NCBI RefSeq assembly: GCF_947179165.1
Contig: NC_077237.1
Coordinates: 64,711,523-64,775,522 of the forward strand
From: Solanum dulcamara
Taxonomy: Eukaryota; Streptophyta; Magnoliopsida; Solanales; Solanaceae
Direction of reading: 5' to 3'
Length of the DNA stretch: 64,000 nucleotides
In this document: one piece after another, positions 1-10,759 of the stretch
Numbering within the stretch: position 1 is the stretch's first letter
Layout: every line of letters begins with the position of its first letter
Program-made: the position numbers and the translations under genes
Notes under the pieces: generated by a model
The model's database searches: none
Seen by the model: only the letters and a program-made list of their open reading frames with translations
Told to the model about the DNA's origin: nothing

Positions 1-1668
1 TACACACTAAGACGTGGCTGGAAATAGAAAGGGAAGACAACTATTACCAGTAGCAATCTAGAAAGAATGAGGGATGAAAAAGTTATCCAAACCAGGTCTG
101 CAGCTGCTGATATTAATAAAATCCAAACCAGTTCAACTAGGAAGACCCATGTGCCATAAAAATAAAGCATTCTGATGTTGTGTTGTTCGTATTGACAAAC
201 AAATATTAATAGTGTATGTATTGGTGCTATTTTTTGTTAGAATTTGGTTTTGTCAGGTACCAATCAAACACTGATTTTGTTAGGTTCATTTAGGTATCAA
301 ATTCTGCTTTTGTTTAGTAAAGGCGGATTAAGCCAAAAAATCATTTTTTTCGAACGGTCTCAACGTAGCATTTTTTAGAAAGTCTGTATAACTTACCAAA
401 CAAACAAGATCAAGTTATTAGTTGTAGTTCAAATTGAAACATTGGTTATGTTGGAATGAAGTCTTCCTTTTGTACAATTGGTAAAATAGTTTTGTTACTT
501 TTAGTTATATGAACATCTTATAAATTTGCTCAAATGGATACCCCAATAAGATAGACAGAAAACAAAGAAGGATTGGCCTATTTGAATGTGATAAAAATGT
601 TGATTTTATTAAGACTTGCAAAACCAAATACACTTTCAACTTGTTCAAGTCGTAACTATTACGACACCATAAAGCAAAAAAAACATAACCAAACTAAAGA
701 TGTAAGGTAGAACTATGACAATTTCGATTACGCACAACTACATCTTCTATCCTTCACATTCTTGGTAAGGCTTAAAAATAGGAAAAATACGACGACAATA
801 AAGACTATTAGCTTCCAATTACACATTTTCTTTTCTTCTTTTTCTCCTTCATTGACCATTTGTTACTGTCAATATGACTTTCATAAAAGAGTACGCTTCT
901 TCCAACTCCTTAATTATCTTCACCAATTTTGGAATAACAAACTTGGATCATATATCAACATCTTCACGATCCCTCCATCTAAAGAAGTTGCACGAATTCT
1001 CCTAAAATAAAAAAATAAATTAAACAAAAGTAAAATCAACAAGAAACAAGAGATCTCCAGAAATAGAGTATTTACTTAAGAACATACACGATAGCATGGA
1101 CAAGACCAAAATCTTTGAGTTGGATTATCATCCGACAACAAATTTTGCATTGAAAGTAAGTCTCCATGTTTGCATTGAATTTTCACATGCAATATTGAAT
1201 CATTCTCATCATTACAAATATGATTCAAGATTGAATTTGACATTATAAGAAGATTTTTCTTCAAATCTAAACACAAAATATATCTTGATTTCTCAAATTT
1301 TAAAAAAATTAAGAAGAAATTATACCTTTTGAGACAATAAATTAAACCAAAATCTTTACATTTTGAGTTGATTTCATAAGAGAGAGTACAAAAATGGCTT
1401 CAACGGCTCTTTTTAGAATTTGGGGAATAAGAAGGGTGTATTTAATAGAGAAAATGCTGAAATTTGGCTTTTTTTAAATTGCTTTTGGGAAGAAAAAAAG
1501 AACTTCACGCGCACCAAGTGCGTGTTTATGGATGCCGGCCAAAATGGGTCAAAACGGTCCATTTACAAAGGTATTAAATAGTTTTGTGGGGTAATAGAAC
1601 ACATTCAAAGTTAAGGTGTTTTTTCAAAAAAAATGAAATAACTAGTAAGTTTATGCCTTTTCTCTTTA
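1..1668. mobile_element. Right-hand part of a Mutator-like element (inferred)
   Basis: AT-rich DNA with no open reading frame of note apart from the GRF-type relic on the minus strand. The last 180 bases, read on the minus strand, run inward from GAGAAAAGGCATAAAC near 1668 through a segment with ACCCCACAAAAC and a CACGCGCACC/GTGCGTG pair near 1510-1530. That resembles the terminal inverted repeats of plant Mutator-like elements as I remember them. GRF-zinc-finger ORFs are also known as passengers of plant elements. No matching left end is visible, so the element would begin upstream of the window. The first 700 bases hold nothing recognisable. Confidence 0.35.
951..1243 (-). pseudogene. GRF-type zinc finger gene relic with one intron
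   Basis: Two minus-strand blocks join into a GRF-type zinc finger. Exon 1 runs 1243-1088 from the second Met and holds C-K-H-G, then the diagnostic NP-x-QRFW-x-CPCYR. An 86-base intron (1087-1002) has GTATGT at its 5' end and TTTTAG at its 3' end. Exon 2 resumes in phase 0 at 1001 with CNFFRWRD, the second half of the GRF fold. The four zinc ligands (C, H, C, C) are present. A TGA at 950-948 stops the frame after about 69 residues. The frame continues beyond it with a helix-rich stretch (KLVKIIKELEEAYSF), so the stop looks like a lesion in a longer protein. GRF fingers bind nucleic acid. An active very short protein is the alternative, but less likely. Confidence 0.55.
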
Positions 1669-2109
1669 TACTATTCATTAATAATTGGGCTCAATAATGT
1701 CATTGTCATTACAAAGATGTCATTCATGCCATTATTGTTTAATGGTCAAATTTTGTGATTTTGTAAAATCATTTTTTCATGTGGAGTCATAATTGAGGTC
1801 CACATCTCTAAAATTAATCTGGTCAAAAAAAGTTTAAATATGTCATCAAACTTTGAAAAAAAATCTATCTATGTCATTCGTTAATAGTTGGGCTCAATCA
1901 TGCCACCACCATTAAATTTGGAGAAACTTACATAAATAGCTACATTTTATGGGTTATAGAATTTGAATAGCTATAAGTATCATATTTATTAATAATGACT
2001 ATTTTCTATAAAAAATATTTTTTTAAAATCTATATAGACATACAAAATCTATATATTGTGCATTAAATAAAGCAATATCAGTTACAATAATAGATTTCCT
2101 ATAATTATG

Positions 2110-4176
2110 TGTAACATCCCTCAAAAATGCCCACAAAATATCTTAGAAATGCCTTGGAAATAGGCCACTTATGTAACGCATTATCCTTAGTCTTTTTGGA
2201 AAATTCGAGTTCGGAATATCGATTAAGGAGTCAAAACCTGTGGGAAAATGGTCTCGGTAGATTTTTAGGACCCGTAGATCGAAAGACAGATTTTCAAAGA
2301 ATCCACTAAATAGTATGGTCCGCGACAGGACCGCGTCGTAGACCTGGGAAGCAATTCTGGCCGAATTAAGTTTTTTTTAGGGTATTTTAGATTTTTTTCA
2401 AATTATTAGTTAATGAACCTAGAAGTTTTTAGGACCTAATTCAACTCTATAAATTAACATAAATCTCTAATTCTATTCATTCTTCTACAATTCATCTATC
2501 AAATATTTCTCTCTCTACAAAAAGGCTCTCATGAGTTTGTATTGAAGACTTCAAGAAAATTCACTCAATTTCTCCATCAAAACTCTCAAGTTCTTCCAAA
2601 TTAATTTGTGTTCTCACTCAAGGTATGTGGGTATTGATTCATAGATCTTTTCATCCATGAAGCCCAATCAATTTTTTAAGGTTTTCTATCAAATTAAAGT
2701 ATGGTATTTTATGGATCTTGTGATCTCTATACCAATTGCATGAATTTTGATTTAAAGTATGATCATGAGTATATTTTGATATAAATTAATGGTTATTGAA
2801 TTAAATTGAAGAATTTTCCCATGAATTCTCCTATTTTGATTTCTAGGATCTATGGTGTAAATTATGAGTATTTTCAATTATACTTCCAAATGATATTATC
2901 TATATGAATTATGTATGGGCTGATATGAAGTTTATAATCATGCATATCTTCAAATTAATTTGATGATTTTCAATTCAATTGATCATGCATTCATGTCATA
3001 CCCTAATTTTAAGTTCAAGCTAGGGTCATGAATTTTCAAAGTATGAATTATGACTGTGTGTTTCCATTATGATCATGAATTATAAGTATGTTTCAAATTA
3101 TGAAATTTCATGCAAGTTATGAAGTACGGTGACTTAGGGACCTATGTGGTGACCTAAGGCCTACCGATATGAATTATATAAATATGATTGTAATGATGAA
3201 AGGACAATTCTCACATTACAAGTATGTTATGAAAATGAGCTACTCTATGATTTTAAGCCTATGATCATGACTATGATATATGATTTTATGATCTTATGTT
3301 ATGTATGTATTCCGTGGGATTTGACTTAGCACCGAGTGGACTTGAGGTGGGGGCCCTACCAAAAGCCTTAGTAGCAGCCTCATGTTCCACAAACTACGTT
3401 CCACCATAGGTTGTCTTTATGGCCCAACTAGTGGAACCACAAATAGCACATGTTCATGATTAGGACTCTACCTTGTTAAAGTAGCCTCCTCTTTCTTGAT
3501 GTGGGTATCATCGGATTCCATGTTATATCTCGCATGGTCTTATTGTCGGTTATGGTTTCTATCCCACATATGTATGATTTCTTAAGTATGTTATGATTTT
3601 AAACTTATGCTTTTAAATGCTTTGGTCAATATAATTTTCTCATGACTTTACATATTCCATCTTATCATGTGATTTACTTGACCTTTGCATTTCATGATTT
3701 ACGTTGCATGTCACGCCCTCATACTTAGTACATTCCAACGTACTAATGCATACTTTTTGCCTACATTGTCTCATATTGTAGGGGTTGAGGTTGAAGATCC
3801 TTATTGTCCACATAACTAGTAGGTGTTCCTATCCGAAGGTGTTGTGGTGAGTCCTCATTGATCGGGGACTAGTTTCAAGTTGGTTACTATTTTCTTTTTA
3901 AAAGACTTTTGTTTACGTCTTAAATTGAGGGTGAGCTAGGGACATGTCTTAGCCCCCGCCCATACTCATGTTTAGAGCCATCTAGTTGGACATATGTTGA
4001 GTTAATGTTGTCATAAGACATTTTCAGATTTCTATTCATGGTTTAGACTCTCTTATGATATTTTCTCTTTTATATTTTTCCTTATGTATGCTTATGATAT
4101 GTACAAGAGGCTTGGTTGGAGCCCTTCGGGGTTTCGATCGCCGTGTTACGACTAGGCCCTAGGTCGGGTCGTGACA
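2110..4176 (+). mobile_element. Solo LTR of a Ty3/gypsy retrotransposon
   Basis: This 2067-base LTR starts TGTAACATCCC, ends GGGTCGTGACA and is flanked by an exact 5-base duplication, TTATG, at 2105-2109 and 4177-4181. There is no primer-binding site or coding sequence next to it, so it is a solo LTR left by recombination between the two LTRs of a full element. It contains a TATA-like CTATAAATTAA near 2447, followed by a CT-rich leader and a possible splice donor, CAAGGTATGTGG, near 2620. Its general wording (AAGGTATGTGG, ACTTAGCACCGAG, CTTAGTACATT, TGGTTGGAGCC) is shared by the gypsy LTRs at 27952, 37383 and 50104, so it belongs to the same broad group. Confidence 0.9.
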
Positions 4177-4484
4177 TTATGTCCCTAAATCCCTCATCTT
4201 CCATTGTTAATAACAACTACTATTATAGAAATATATGGAAATTCAATTGGAACTATATCAGAATAGCAAAAAAAACATTGGGACACTTATCTTCTTCTCC
4301 CTTTGTTTCTATTTTTCTTTCTTCAATGTATGTGAGGTTTTCCTGGAAGAGTGTTACTCGGTAAGTTTGAGTAGGTATTAATGTATTATTGTATATAAAT
4401 TCTTTTGTGATGATTGTATTTGATTAGTTCACTATATTCATCACATTGTTTTTTTGATTTGTTTGTTTGGAAAAGGTGAAAAAC

Positions 4485-4862
4485 ATGGCAAGCATAACTA
4501 TATTGATAAGGCATTCTAGAAAGTGGAACAAAGAAAATTGCTACATTGAATATAGTATCTATGGATTCATGATGAAGAAACATTCTTCGTATTCTGATTT
4601 AGTTAAACTAATTTCTTGTCATTTGAATATTGATTTGACTAGTAAGGTTATGAAAATCAAATACATTGTTGAAGGTAATGATATGCCGATGGAAATACAG
4701 AATGACATGTGTGTACGGGTATATTTTCAGTTAAAAAAATTGTATCTTGACTTTGGGTTGTATCCCTTGTGTGTAAGTACTTTCAATAGTGTATATATGC
4801 CAAAGCATGTATTCTTGAATTTATTTAACTGGACATTGCTAAGCTTGTCCTTCAAATCTTGA
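4485..4862 (+). pseudogene. MuDR-type transposase, amino-terminal fragment
   Basis: The chosen start is the Met of MASITILIRH, not the Met six codons upstream, because a splice acceptor (TTTGGAAAAG, near 4476) lies between them. A donor, ACTCGGTAAGTTTG, near 4362 would make a short leader intron. The protein begins with the N-terminal region I recognise from plant MULE transposases: IRHS-x-KWN, a Tyr/Glu-rich strand, KIKYIVEGNDMPMEI, then NDM-x-VRVY and YPLCV. Similarity ends about residue 105; the rest of the 126 codons reads as noncoding and the catalytic DDE and zinc-finger regions are absent. It cannot encode an active transposase. It sits about 300 bases after the solo LTR, which separates it from the left end of its own element. 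Confidence 0.6.
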
Positions 4863-6340
4863 ACTATGTTGTGGCTTGCATATATCTGCATATGTGGTGC
4901 TTTAATCGGACAATTCACTACATAGAATCTAATTTTTTACATACAGGGATACAAATCTATTAATATAGCAAGGATACAAATCATTACAAAACTTAATGAA
5001 TACAAGTAGTAATATAACTAAATCTATTAATATAGCAAGAATACAAATCATTACAAAATTTAATGAATTACACTTATGAATACTACTATACACGTAAATA
5101 AATTGTAACGAGGCTACTACATGTGGATACAACTATACATATAAAGTATAATTACACTTATGGATACTACTATGCATATAAAGTATAGGTATATCAGTAT
5201 AACAAATTAGTTAAAGTATAAAAATATAAAACATGACAAAGTATTAGTTAACAAAACAAGTTAATTACTAAAACAAACATGTTAAAGTAGACATTTGAAA
5301 CTATAAGTATAAAAGTATATTGAACAAAGGTAAAGTATCAAAAAATCAAGAATGTTAAAGTATCAGAATATAAATCATGCAAAAGTATTAGAGTATCAAG
5401 CATGTTAAAGTTTTAGTATAACAAACAATTAAGAAGCATGTTAAAGTATATGTATAAATTTATCATATTATTACTTCTACATTTATCATAGGAATGGGGC
5501 ACACTACTGTATTCAAGGATACTAAACTTATAATTTAACATGACTACATTAACATGTGTACTTTTTTATTCAAACGAACATAAGTATGACTTCTTTCAAA
5601 TACATTCCACTTTTGAAAAAATATGGCATAGCTATTGTGTTTAAGGATACTTAAAATTTTAGTTATACAAGGCACAAATGATGACCCTCAAATTTTCAAC
5701 CCATATTCACACATGGAAAATTGGAAAATCATAAGCATGACAAAAATGATAACACTAAAATTGTATTCAAAAGTGTATATATATCACTCTAAAAAATTTT
5801 CAAAAATAAAAATAAAAATAAAGTATCCAAAAGTATAAACAAATCAAGTTTGCTAGAAAAATCTCAGTATCTTCATCCTCCGCTTCTTGCTGCTCGCCAC
5901 TAATTTTTTCACTTCTTACCCGGATCAACATTGTTGACCTCTTTTTTTTCGAGGCTATTTTGAATGTCTAAGGGAATTGAATATTCTTTCCTCTTTGTGT
6001 ATTTTGCTGATTCAGTTTCATCCGTGAGATTCATTGGTATAGAATCATTAGCCATCTTTTGATCTTCTTTCATTCTTCAATGCAACAATGGAGCCTGAAA
6101 ATTCAGCTTGAATTTGAGTAATACCCAAATTAAATGATGAAACTTCGTTCAATAAATGATCAAATAAATGTATACCTCTTGTAACCCTCCTAGAAAAGTT
6201 GATTTCCGCCATATCTATGGCTACAACAGTAGTTGAATCAAAAACTCCAAATTCCTATGAAACTAGAAGAAACATGAATATGTATACAATGATAAAATTG
6301 AATTTTTTTTAGCAAAAATCGAAATTAGAATATATCTACA
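4863..6340. other. Noncoding interior of the MULE
   Basis: Very AT-rich. A direct repeat of about 50 bases occurs at 4953-5002 and 5020-5069 (AAATCTATTAATATAGCAAG in both). A loose family of ATGTTAAAGTAT-like motifs recurs from 5280 to 5460. On the minus strand 6055-5909 reads as a 48-codon acidic and Lys-rich frame starting MANDSIPMNLTDE and ending at a TGA. It could be a remnant of a second element gene on the opposite strand (plant MULEs sometimes carry a Ulp1-like protease), but no domain is recognisable. Nothing else seen. Confidence 0.4.
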
Positions 6341-6984
6341 TAATTAGAAGATACCTGATGAACATAAATAACTGAAATCACTCCTGAATTTGTGCCAGAA
6401 AATCCTGTTGATTTGGGGAAAAATCAACCTAAAATCAGGCTTCTCTATTCCATAGTGAAAGTTGAGAGAGATCTTTGTAGTGAGTATATCCAACTTAGTT
6501 TCTCTAGGAAAACAATTGGGAATAAGCATAATCTTAGGCGTGTAAAAGGCAACATTAATTATTAGGTGTGTAAGTAGCTTCATTTTTTTAATATTTATTT
6601 CTCTTTATGTAGTATTAAAATAAAAAGTTATTATGGAATATTAATTAGTTTTGCTATTTATATTATAAGTGTATCCATACAATTTTTAAAAAGTAAACTA
6701 AAGCTATTTAATTTTAATATGTATTAAAGTTTGCTAGATCCTATAGTTTTTCCTTAAATTTGATACCAAATCCAACCCATTAATGCCATACCCGACCCAC
6801 CCTAACCCATCCTAACCCATTTCCCTTTTATTTCTCCTCCAGGCCCTTGGATAAAATATTGGGCCAATTACTTAAATAATATATTATATAACATTAATTA
6901 AAAGTTTTTGTACATATTTCACCTTTTAAAAAAATGACAGTATTTTTCTCACCCGAAATAATAATAAAAGAATAAAAGCACCAT

Positions 6985-7135
6985 TCATTTTCTTTCTCTC
7001 TCACTCCTTTCTTTTCTATCCATTTTTTCCCTTTCTCTTTCTCTTTCCCTTTCACTCTCCCATTCTTCTCTTTTTCTTTTCTATCCGTCTTTTCTCTCTC
7101 TTTTTTGTTGTTCATTTTTTCTCTGTCTCTCTCTC
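6985..7135. repeat. CT-rich low-complexity tract
   Basis: A pyrimidine-rich stretch on the plus strand made of TTTCTC, CTTTTT and CCCTTTC runs. The minus-strand reading frame across it is only a Glu/Lys-rich translation of the simple sequence and is not a gene. Confidence 0.8.
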
Positions 7136-7431
7136 CATCTTTTAAACATAATAATTTATTATTCTAATTTAAAAGTTAAGTTTGGATTGGATATTACAAA
7201 CATAATGGTTTTATTACTTTTTAAATTAGATGAGTTTTTTACGTAAATACATATATAATGCATTTCTAACACAATAAAAGAAATAAATATAAATGATAAG
7301 TGTAATACATTCTGAATTCAATATATTATACATATTGTAGGCATGTTTCAATGCACATGGTGAATATATATATAACTAAAATATTTTAAATATAAATGTA
7401 TTATAAGTATTATGTGTGAATTTCAAATAAG

Positions 7432-7659
7432 ATGCGGGAAATGTGATTGAGATGGTTTGGGCATGTGAAGAGAAGAGACACAGATACCCCAGTGCGGAGG
7501 TGTGAAAGGTTGGTCATGGATGGTTTTAGAAGAGGTAGGGGTAGACCGAAGAAATATTGGGGAGATGTGATTAGACAGGACATGACGCAGTTATAGCTTA
7601 CCGAGGACATGACCTTAGATAGGAGGGTGTGGAAGACCTATATTAGGGTAGAAGGCTAG
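7432..7659 (+). pseudogene. RTE reverse transcriptase, carboxy-terminal remnant
   Basis: About 76 codons in one frame with two internal stops (codon 5 and after DMTQL). It reads [20 protein letters not shown], then [15 protein letters not shown] and DMTLDRRVW, the strongly conserved C-terminal tail of plant RTE LINE ORFs, and it ends at the natural stop after RVEG. The catalytic reverse transcriptase domain lies upstream in the parent element and is missing, so it is inactive. Confidence 0.85.
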
Positions 7660-7985
7660 TACATAATCTCGTTATTCCTCCTATTAGTAGGCGCATTAGC
7701 GCACTATAATTTCTTGTGCTCTGACTTTTGTTATTATCTTTCTATTACTTTCTGTACTTTGATTACTCTATTTTATTTGTGCCACTTTCATTATTTGCGT
7801 TATTCGTTATTTGCTTTTCCATACCGCTTTGAATTTTTTAGCCTTATCTGACCTCTTTTTATGCTTTTTTAAAGCCAAGGGTCTCTCAAAAACAACCGTC
7901 CTACCTTGGTAGGAGTAAGGTCTGCGTACACTTTACCATACCCAGACTCCACGTTGTGGAATTTCACTAGGTTGTTGTTGTTGTT
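7432..7985 (+). mobile_element. RTE-type LINE, 5'-truncated 3' end
   Basis: Only the last 0.55 kb of an RTE-clade non-LTR retrotransposon remains: the end of the reverse transcriptase ORF, a 3' UTR and a GTT-repeat tail (GTTGTTGTTGTT, 7970-7985) in place of poly(A). The conserved 3' tail reads GGTCTGCGTACACTTTACC and then CCAGACTCCAC. A very similar tail is shared with the tobacco TS family of SINEs, which are thought to use RTE machinery. 5' truncation is usual for LINE insertions. No clear target duplication is visible because the flanks are AT-rich tandem repeats. Confidence 0.85.
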
Positions 7986-8499
7986 AGAAATATATTATAT
8001 TTGTTGAAGTAACAACAATCGAATTCATAACAATGTATAATATTAAATTCTAATTGTAATACATTTTGAATTCAATATATTATACATATTATAGACATTT
8101 TTCATTGTACGTGGTGACGTGAATATATAACTAAAATATTTTAAATAAAATAATACAGTCTATTAATAAAAAAAAAAAATAAAAAATAATTATAATAAAT
8201 TTTGAATTCAATATATTATAGGCATGTTTCAATGCACATGGTGAATATATAATTAAAATATTTTTAATACAATAATATATTTTAACACCATTAATAAGAA
8301 AAAAAATAAACAATAATCATAATACATTTTAAAATCAATATATGATACTTATTATAGGCATTTTTCAACGAATGTGGTGAATATATAATTAAAACATTTT
8401 TAATATAAATGTATTATAAGTATTATATGTAAATTTCGAATATTTTGGTACTATTTAAATTAGTTTTAAATTAGGATAATTAATTATTATTTTTAAAAG

Positions 8500-8540
8500 A
8501 GGAAGAAAGAGAAAGAGAAAGAGAAAGAGAAAGAGAATAT
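8500..8540 (+). repeat. (AGAAAG)n microsatellite
   Basis: About five to six tandem six-base units of AGAAAG/GAAAGA, directly after the tandem repeat cluster. Confidence 0.85.
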
Positions 8541-9019
8541 TTAATCTAAAAGAATTTATTTATGTAAAAATTCAAAAAATATTTCTCCCATTTTAATGTT
8601 CGACTCCCCTGCATAACTTCAAAATCTTTTAATTTCTTTTGAAATGAAACTCCATCACTCTTTCAAAATTGAACCTCATTTTTCTTGATCATATCACTTC
8701 TTCATTAACTTACATGAGTTTTTTTGTTGATTATTTTCTTACTCTTTGGAGTTCCATCAAGATTTATGGAGTTTTAATCGTGATTACACTCGTAGATTTG
8801 ATGTTGAACTTCATTATTTCACTTGGGCTGTAGTGAAGTTCCTTTTTTCTTTTCATTTTTTGCTACTTATTCGTACCATTTCTTGCACAATTCAATGTCA
8901 ATTGTTTATTTGCTTAGTCTTCTGTAATTCATATTTTGAACCCACCTTTTTTTCTACAATGTATAATGATGAATTCATCTGTTAGCTTTTTGCCAATTAA
9001 TCGATCTAAGAGTCTATAG
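8541..9019. other. Unassigned AT-rich DNA
   Basis: Interior of the old inverted-end element. A 79-codon plus-strand frame (8746-8985) is rich in Phe, Tyr and Cys and has no recognisable domain. No feature is supported here. Confidence 0.3.
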
Positions 9020-9339
9020 AAAAATTAAAAGAAAATAGGTTAGGATGGATCGAATAGGGTGTTAATGGGTCAAGTTTTAGTTTTAAATTTAATCATATTT
9101 GATCGGTTTAATTTTAGAATATGGAACTCTCATAAGAGGATGGAAAAATTGATTTTGCAAAACCATCAAATCTGACTGTTAAAAAGTAGCACGAATGGAT
9201 CTTTTCTACAACGACAGTGGCATGGTTAAGCTGAACTATTGCCAGATGACATAAATGAATCTTTTTCTTAAAGTTTGATGGAATATTTGAACTCTTTGTT
9301 TTTACCAGTTTTAGTTTGGTGACTGATAATTCTCAACCA

Positions 9340-10415
9340 TACCTTGCGTTTAAGGTATATGCGATCATATGCAAAAACAACACCAACCTTAGGAGTCGGG
9401 GTTGAACCACAAGGACCGGCAGAGAGGACTACACTTCAATTAATTGTCAATTTAAATCTAACTAGCACAATGTTATCTCAGACAAGTATATAAAAATGGA
9501 GAGATTTGGTGTGGCACTAAATTGATTCGATTTCAAGTATCAAGTGCAAGGCGTTAACACAAACGAGTATCAACAAGATGGAGACGACTAGGGGTGTATG
9601 CATTACGATGAGGTTTTAGCAAAATAGACAATGATTAGTCAATTCCAAATTAGTCAATACATGAATATCATTTGGTCTATACATATTCAACATTCTCTCG
9701 TACTATCGAATATGTATATCTTGGGTCCTTCCGAACCCCAAGACCAAGCAAATAAAATACCAAACATTGCTTGAGTGGGTTAAACTATCTCTACCTCCAC
9801 TCTTAAATGAGAAATAATAATAGATTAGACTATCTCTAGCTCTAATCCTATGACAAATTTCTCAAGTCCTCACTAATGAAGTCTTACCCAACTCTATTTT
9901 GTTTTCACAAGCCAAAATAATGTTAGAGAGTTCAACCAATGTTTGCAACTTGATTTTAAGATTAAAACTTCAAAACAATAATAGATCCATGCATAACAAC
10001 TGATTTTAGAACTATTTATCATCACCCATTAAGTATTACCCCCACATCTTGCACACACACCCTTAGCTAGAAATTTAGCTACTCATAAATGGAGAAATAG
10101 ATATTATACCCATAAAGAAAAACTTTGTTTCATGCATAATCAGTAACCAAAGTTGAATCCAAGCTAGAAGATGTACAAATTTGAGTTATCTTCTTGTGCA
10201 AGTAAGAACTTCTACAATATCTAATATCTACTACAATAATGGTTCTCTATGGAATTATCCCCTCATTGAAAAAAAAGAAGATAAAAGTACATAAGTATAC
10301 ATATCTCAATTTTGTCCTTGCAACCTTCCAAAGGAAGTACTTTCAGCATTAAGTATGAGTTTGCCTCTAAGCTTTCGTATTTCACTTGTGTGGTGTCGCT
10401 TTAGTACATCTCTAA
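9340..10415 (-). repeat. Left arm of a large inverted repeat
   Basis: From about 9600 to 10415 this stretch is the reverse complement of 25501-24690. Shared landmarks, in the orientation of the right arm, are GCGACA, GCAAACTC, a TTGGAAGGTT-like block, CTCCATTTATGAGTAG, GGTGTGTGTGCAA, ATAGAGTTGGGTAAG, TTAGTGAGGACT and CATCGTAAT. Identity is an estimated 80%. Bases 9340-9600 lack a partner because the right arm is cut at 25501. It contains no ORF. It may be a long-armed foldback element or two inverted copies of one repeat. Confidence 0.65.
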
Positions 10416-10754
10416 TGAGTTGGTATTTTACCAACTCATTAGACTCTTATTCATAACTAATTGCTATATTTTAATACTAATTGAGGAAATTTTAGGCCCT
10501 AATCCTCTTGTGTACAAAAATTTCTTGGAAAATAAAGATTGAATGATTTGGATCAAAAATTCACTGAAACCCACCAGCGATGAAACCAGCGTTCGTAGGT
10601 GATAATCAGTATCTCGCTGGCTGAACGTTGGGTATAAAAGGAGAAACTATCTTAATCACCGGTGTTGTACAATTATTCATTTGCATTCTATAGATCCAAG
10701 TGAGAGTAAAACTGGAAAAGATGAATTGAACCACCGGTACAATAGATGCTGAAC
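10416..10754. other. Spacer between inverted arms, target of the chromovirus
   Basis: About 340 bases, closed on the right by the chromovirus insertion at the TSD GTTTC (10755-10759). It has an inverted pair, CCAGCGA and TCGCTGG (10573 and 10612), and a TATA-like TATAAAAG at 10633-10640, which could be part of a promoter-like LTR fragment. No coding sequence. Confidence 0.35.
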
Positions 10755-10759
10755 GTTTC

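Larger units (their letters stand above)
1921..6753 (+). mobile_element. Mutator-like DNA transposon (MULE) with 9-bp target duplication
   Basis: The element is bounded by an exact 9-base direct repeat, TTAAATTTG, at 1912-1920 and 6754-6762. Nine bases is the target duplication length of Mutator elements. The ends are weak inverted repeats: GAGAAACTTAC on the left against GGAAAAACTATAG on the right complement, with ATAAATAGC in both subterminal regions. It carries the amino-terminal part of a MuDR-type transposase at 4485. Without the solo LTR nested at 2110-4176 it is about 2.8 kb, too short for a complete transposase, so it is non-autonomous or deleted. It inserted in the left arm of an older inverted-end element. 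Confidence 0.75.
7290..8450. repeat. AT-rich tandem repeat of about 130 bases, split by a LINE
   Basis: Four imperfect direct copies start near 7290, 8050, 8185 and 8310. Each runs through ATACATT, AATTCAATATATTATA, a GCATGTTTCAATGCACATGG-like core, TGAATATATAA and AAAATATTTTAA. The first and last also share ATTATAAGTATTATRTGTRAATTTC. The RTE LINE end at 7432-7985 sits between copies one and two. This is a local satellite-like cluster with no coding potential. Confidence 0.7.
1815..9325. mobile_element. Old element with inverted ends, host of the nested MULE
   Basis: The left arm (1815-1920, resuming at 6763-6850 after the inserted Mutator-like element) is matched in reverse complement by 9325-9020. 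Shared landmarks are ATCAAACTTT, ATGTCAT, CAATCATGCCAC and, after the insertion point, CCCATTAA followed by CCATCCTAACC. The arms align collinearly at an estimated 70-75%, so the element is old. The left arm seems to be preceded by a related partial repeat at 1670-1800. No target duplication could be fixed at the outer ends, so the limits are approximate. Inside lie tandem repeats, an RTE LINE end and a CT-rich stretch, but no transposase. A MITE-like or non-autonomous Mutator-like element is the best guess. Confidence 0.4.

Noticed and set aside
6344..6583. 79-codon minus-strand frame near the MULE right end
   Set aside because: No recognisable motif; could be element noncoding DNA. Not enough to call a gene.
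7432..7985. A separate SINE based on its 3' tail
   Set aside because: The tail is preceded by the RTE ORF end in frame, so it is the LINE itself; no tRNA-like head with A and B boxes.
8746..8985. 79-codon plus-strand frame
   Set aside because: Aromatic-rich translation of AT-rich DNA with no conserved motif, promoter or splice context.
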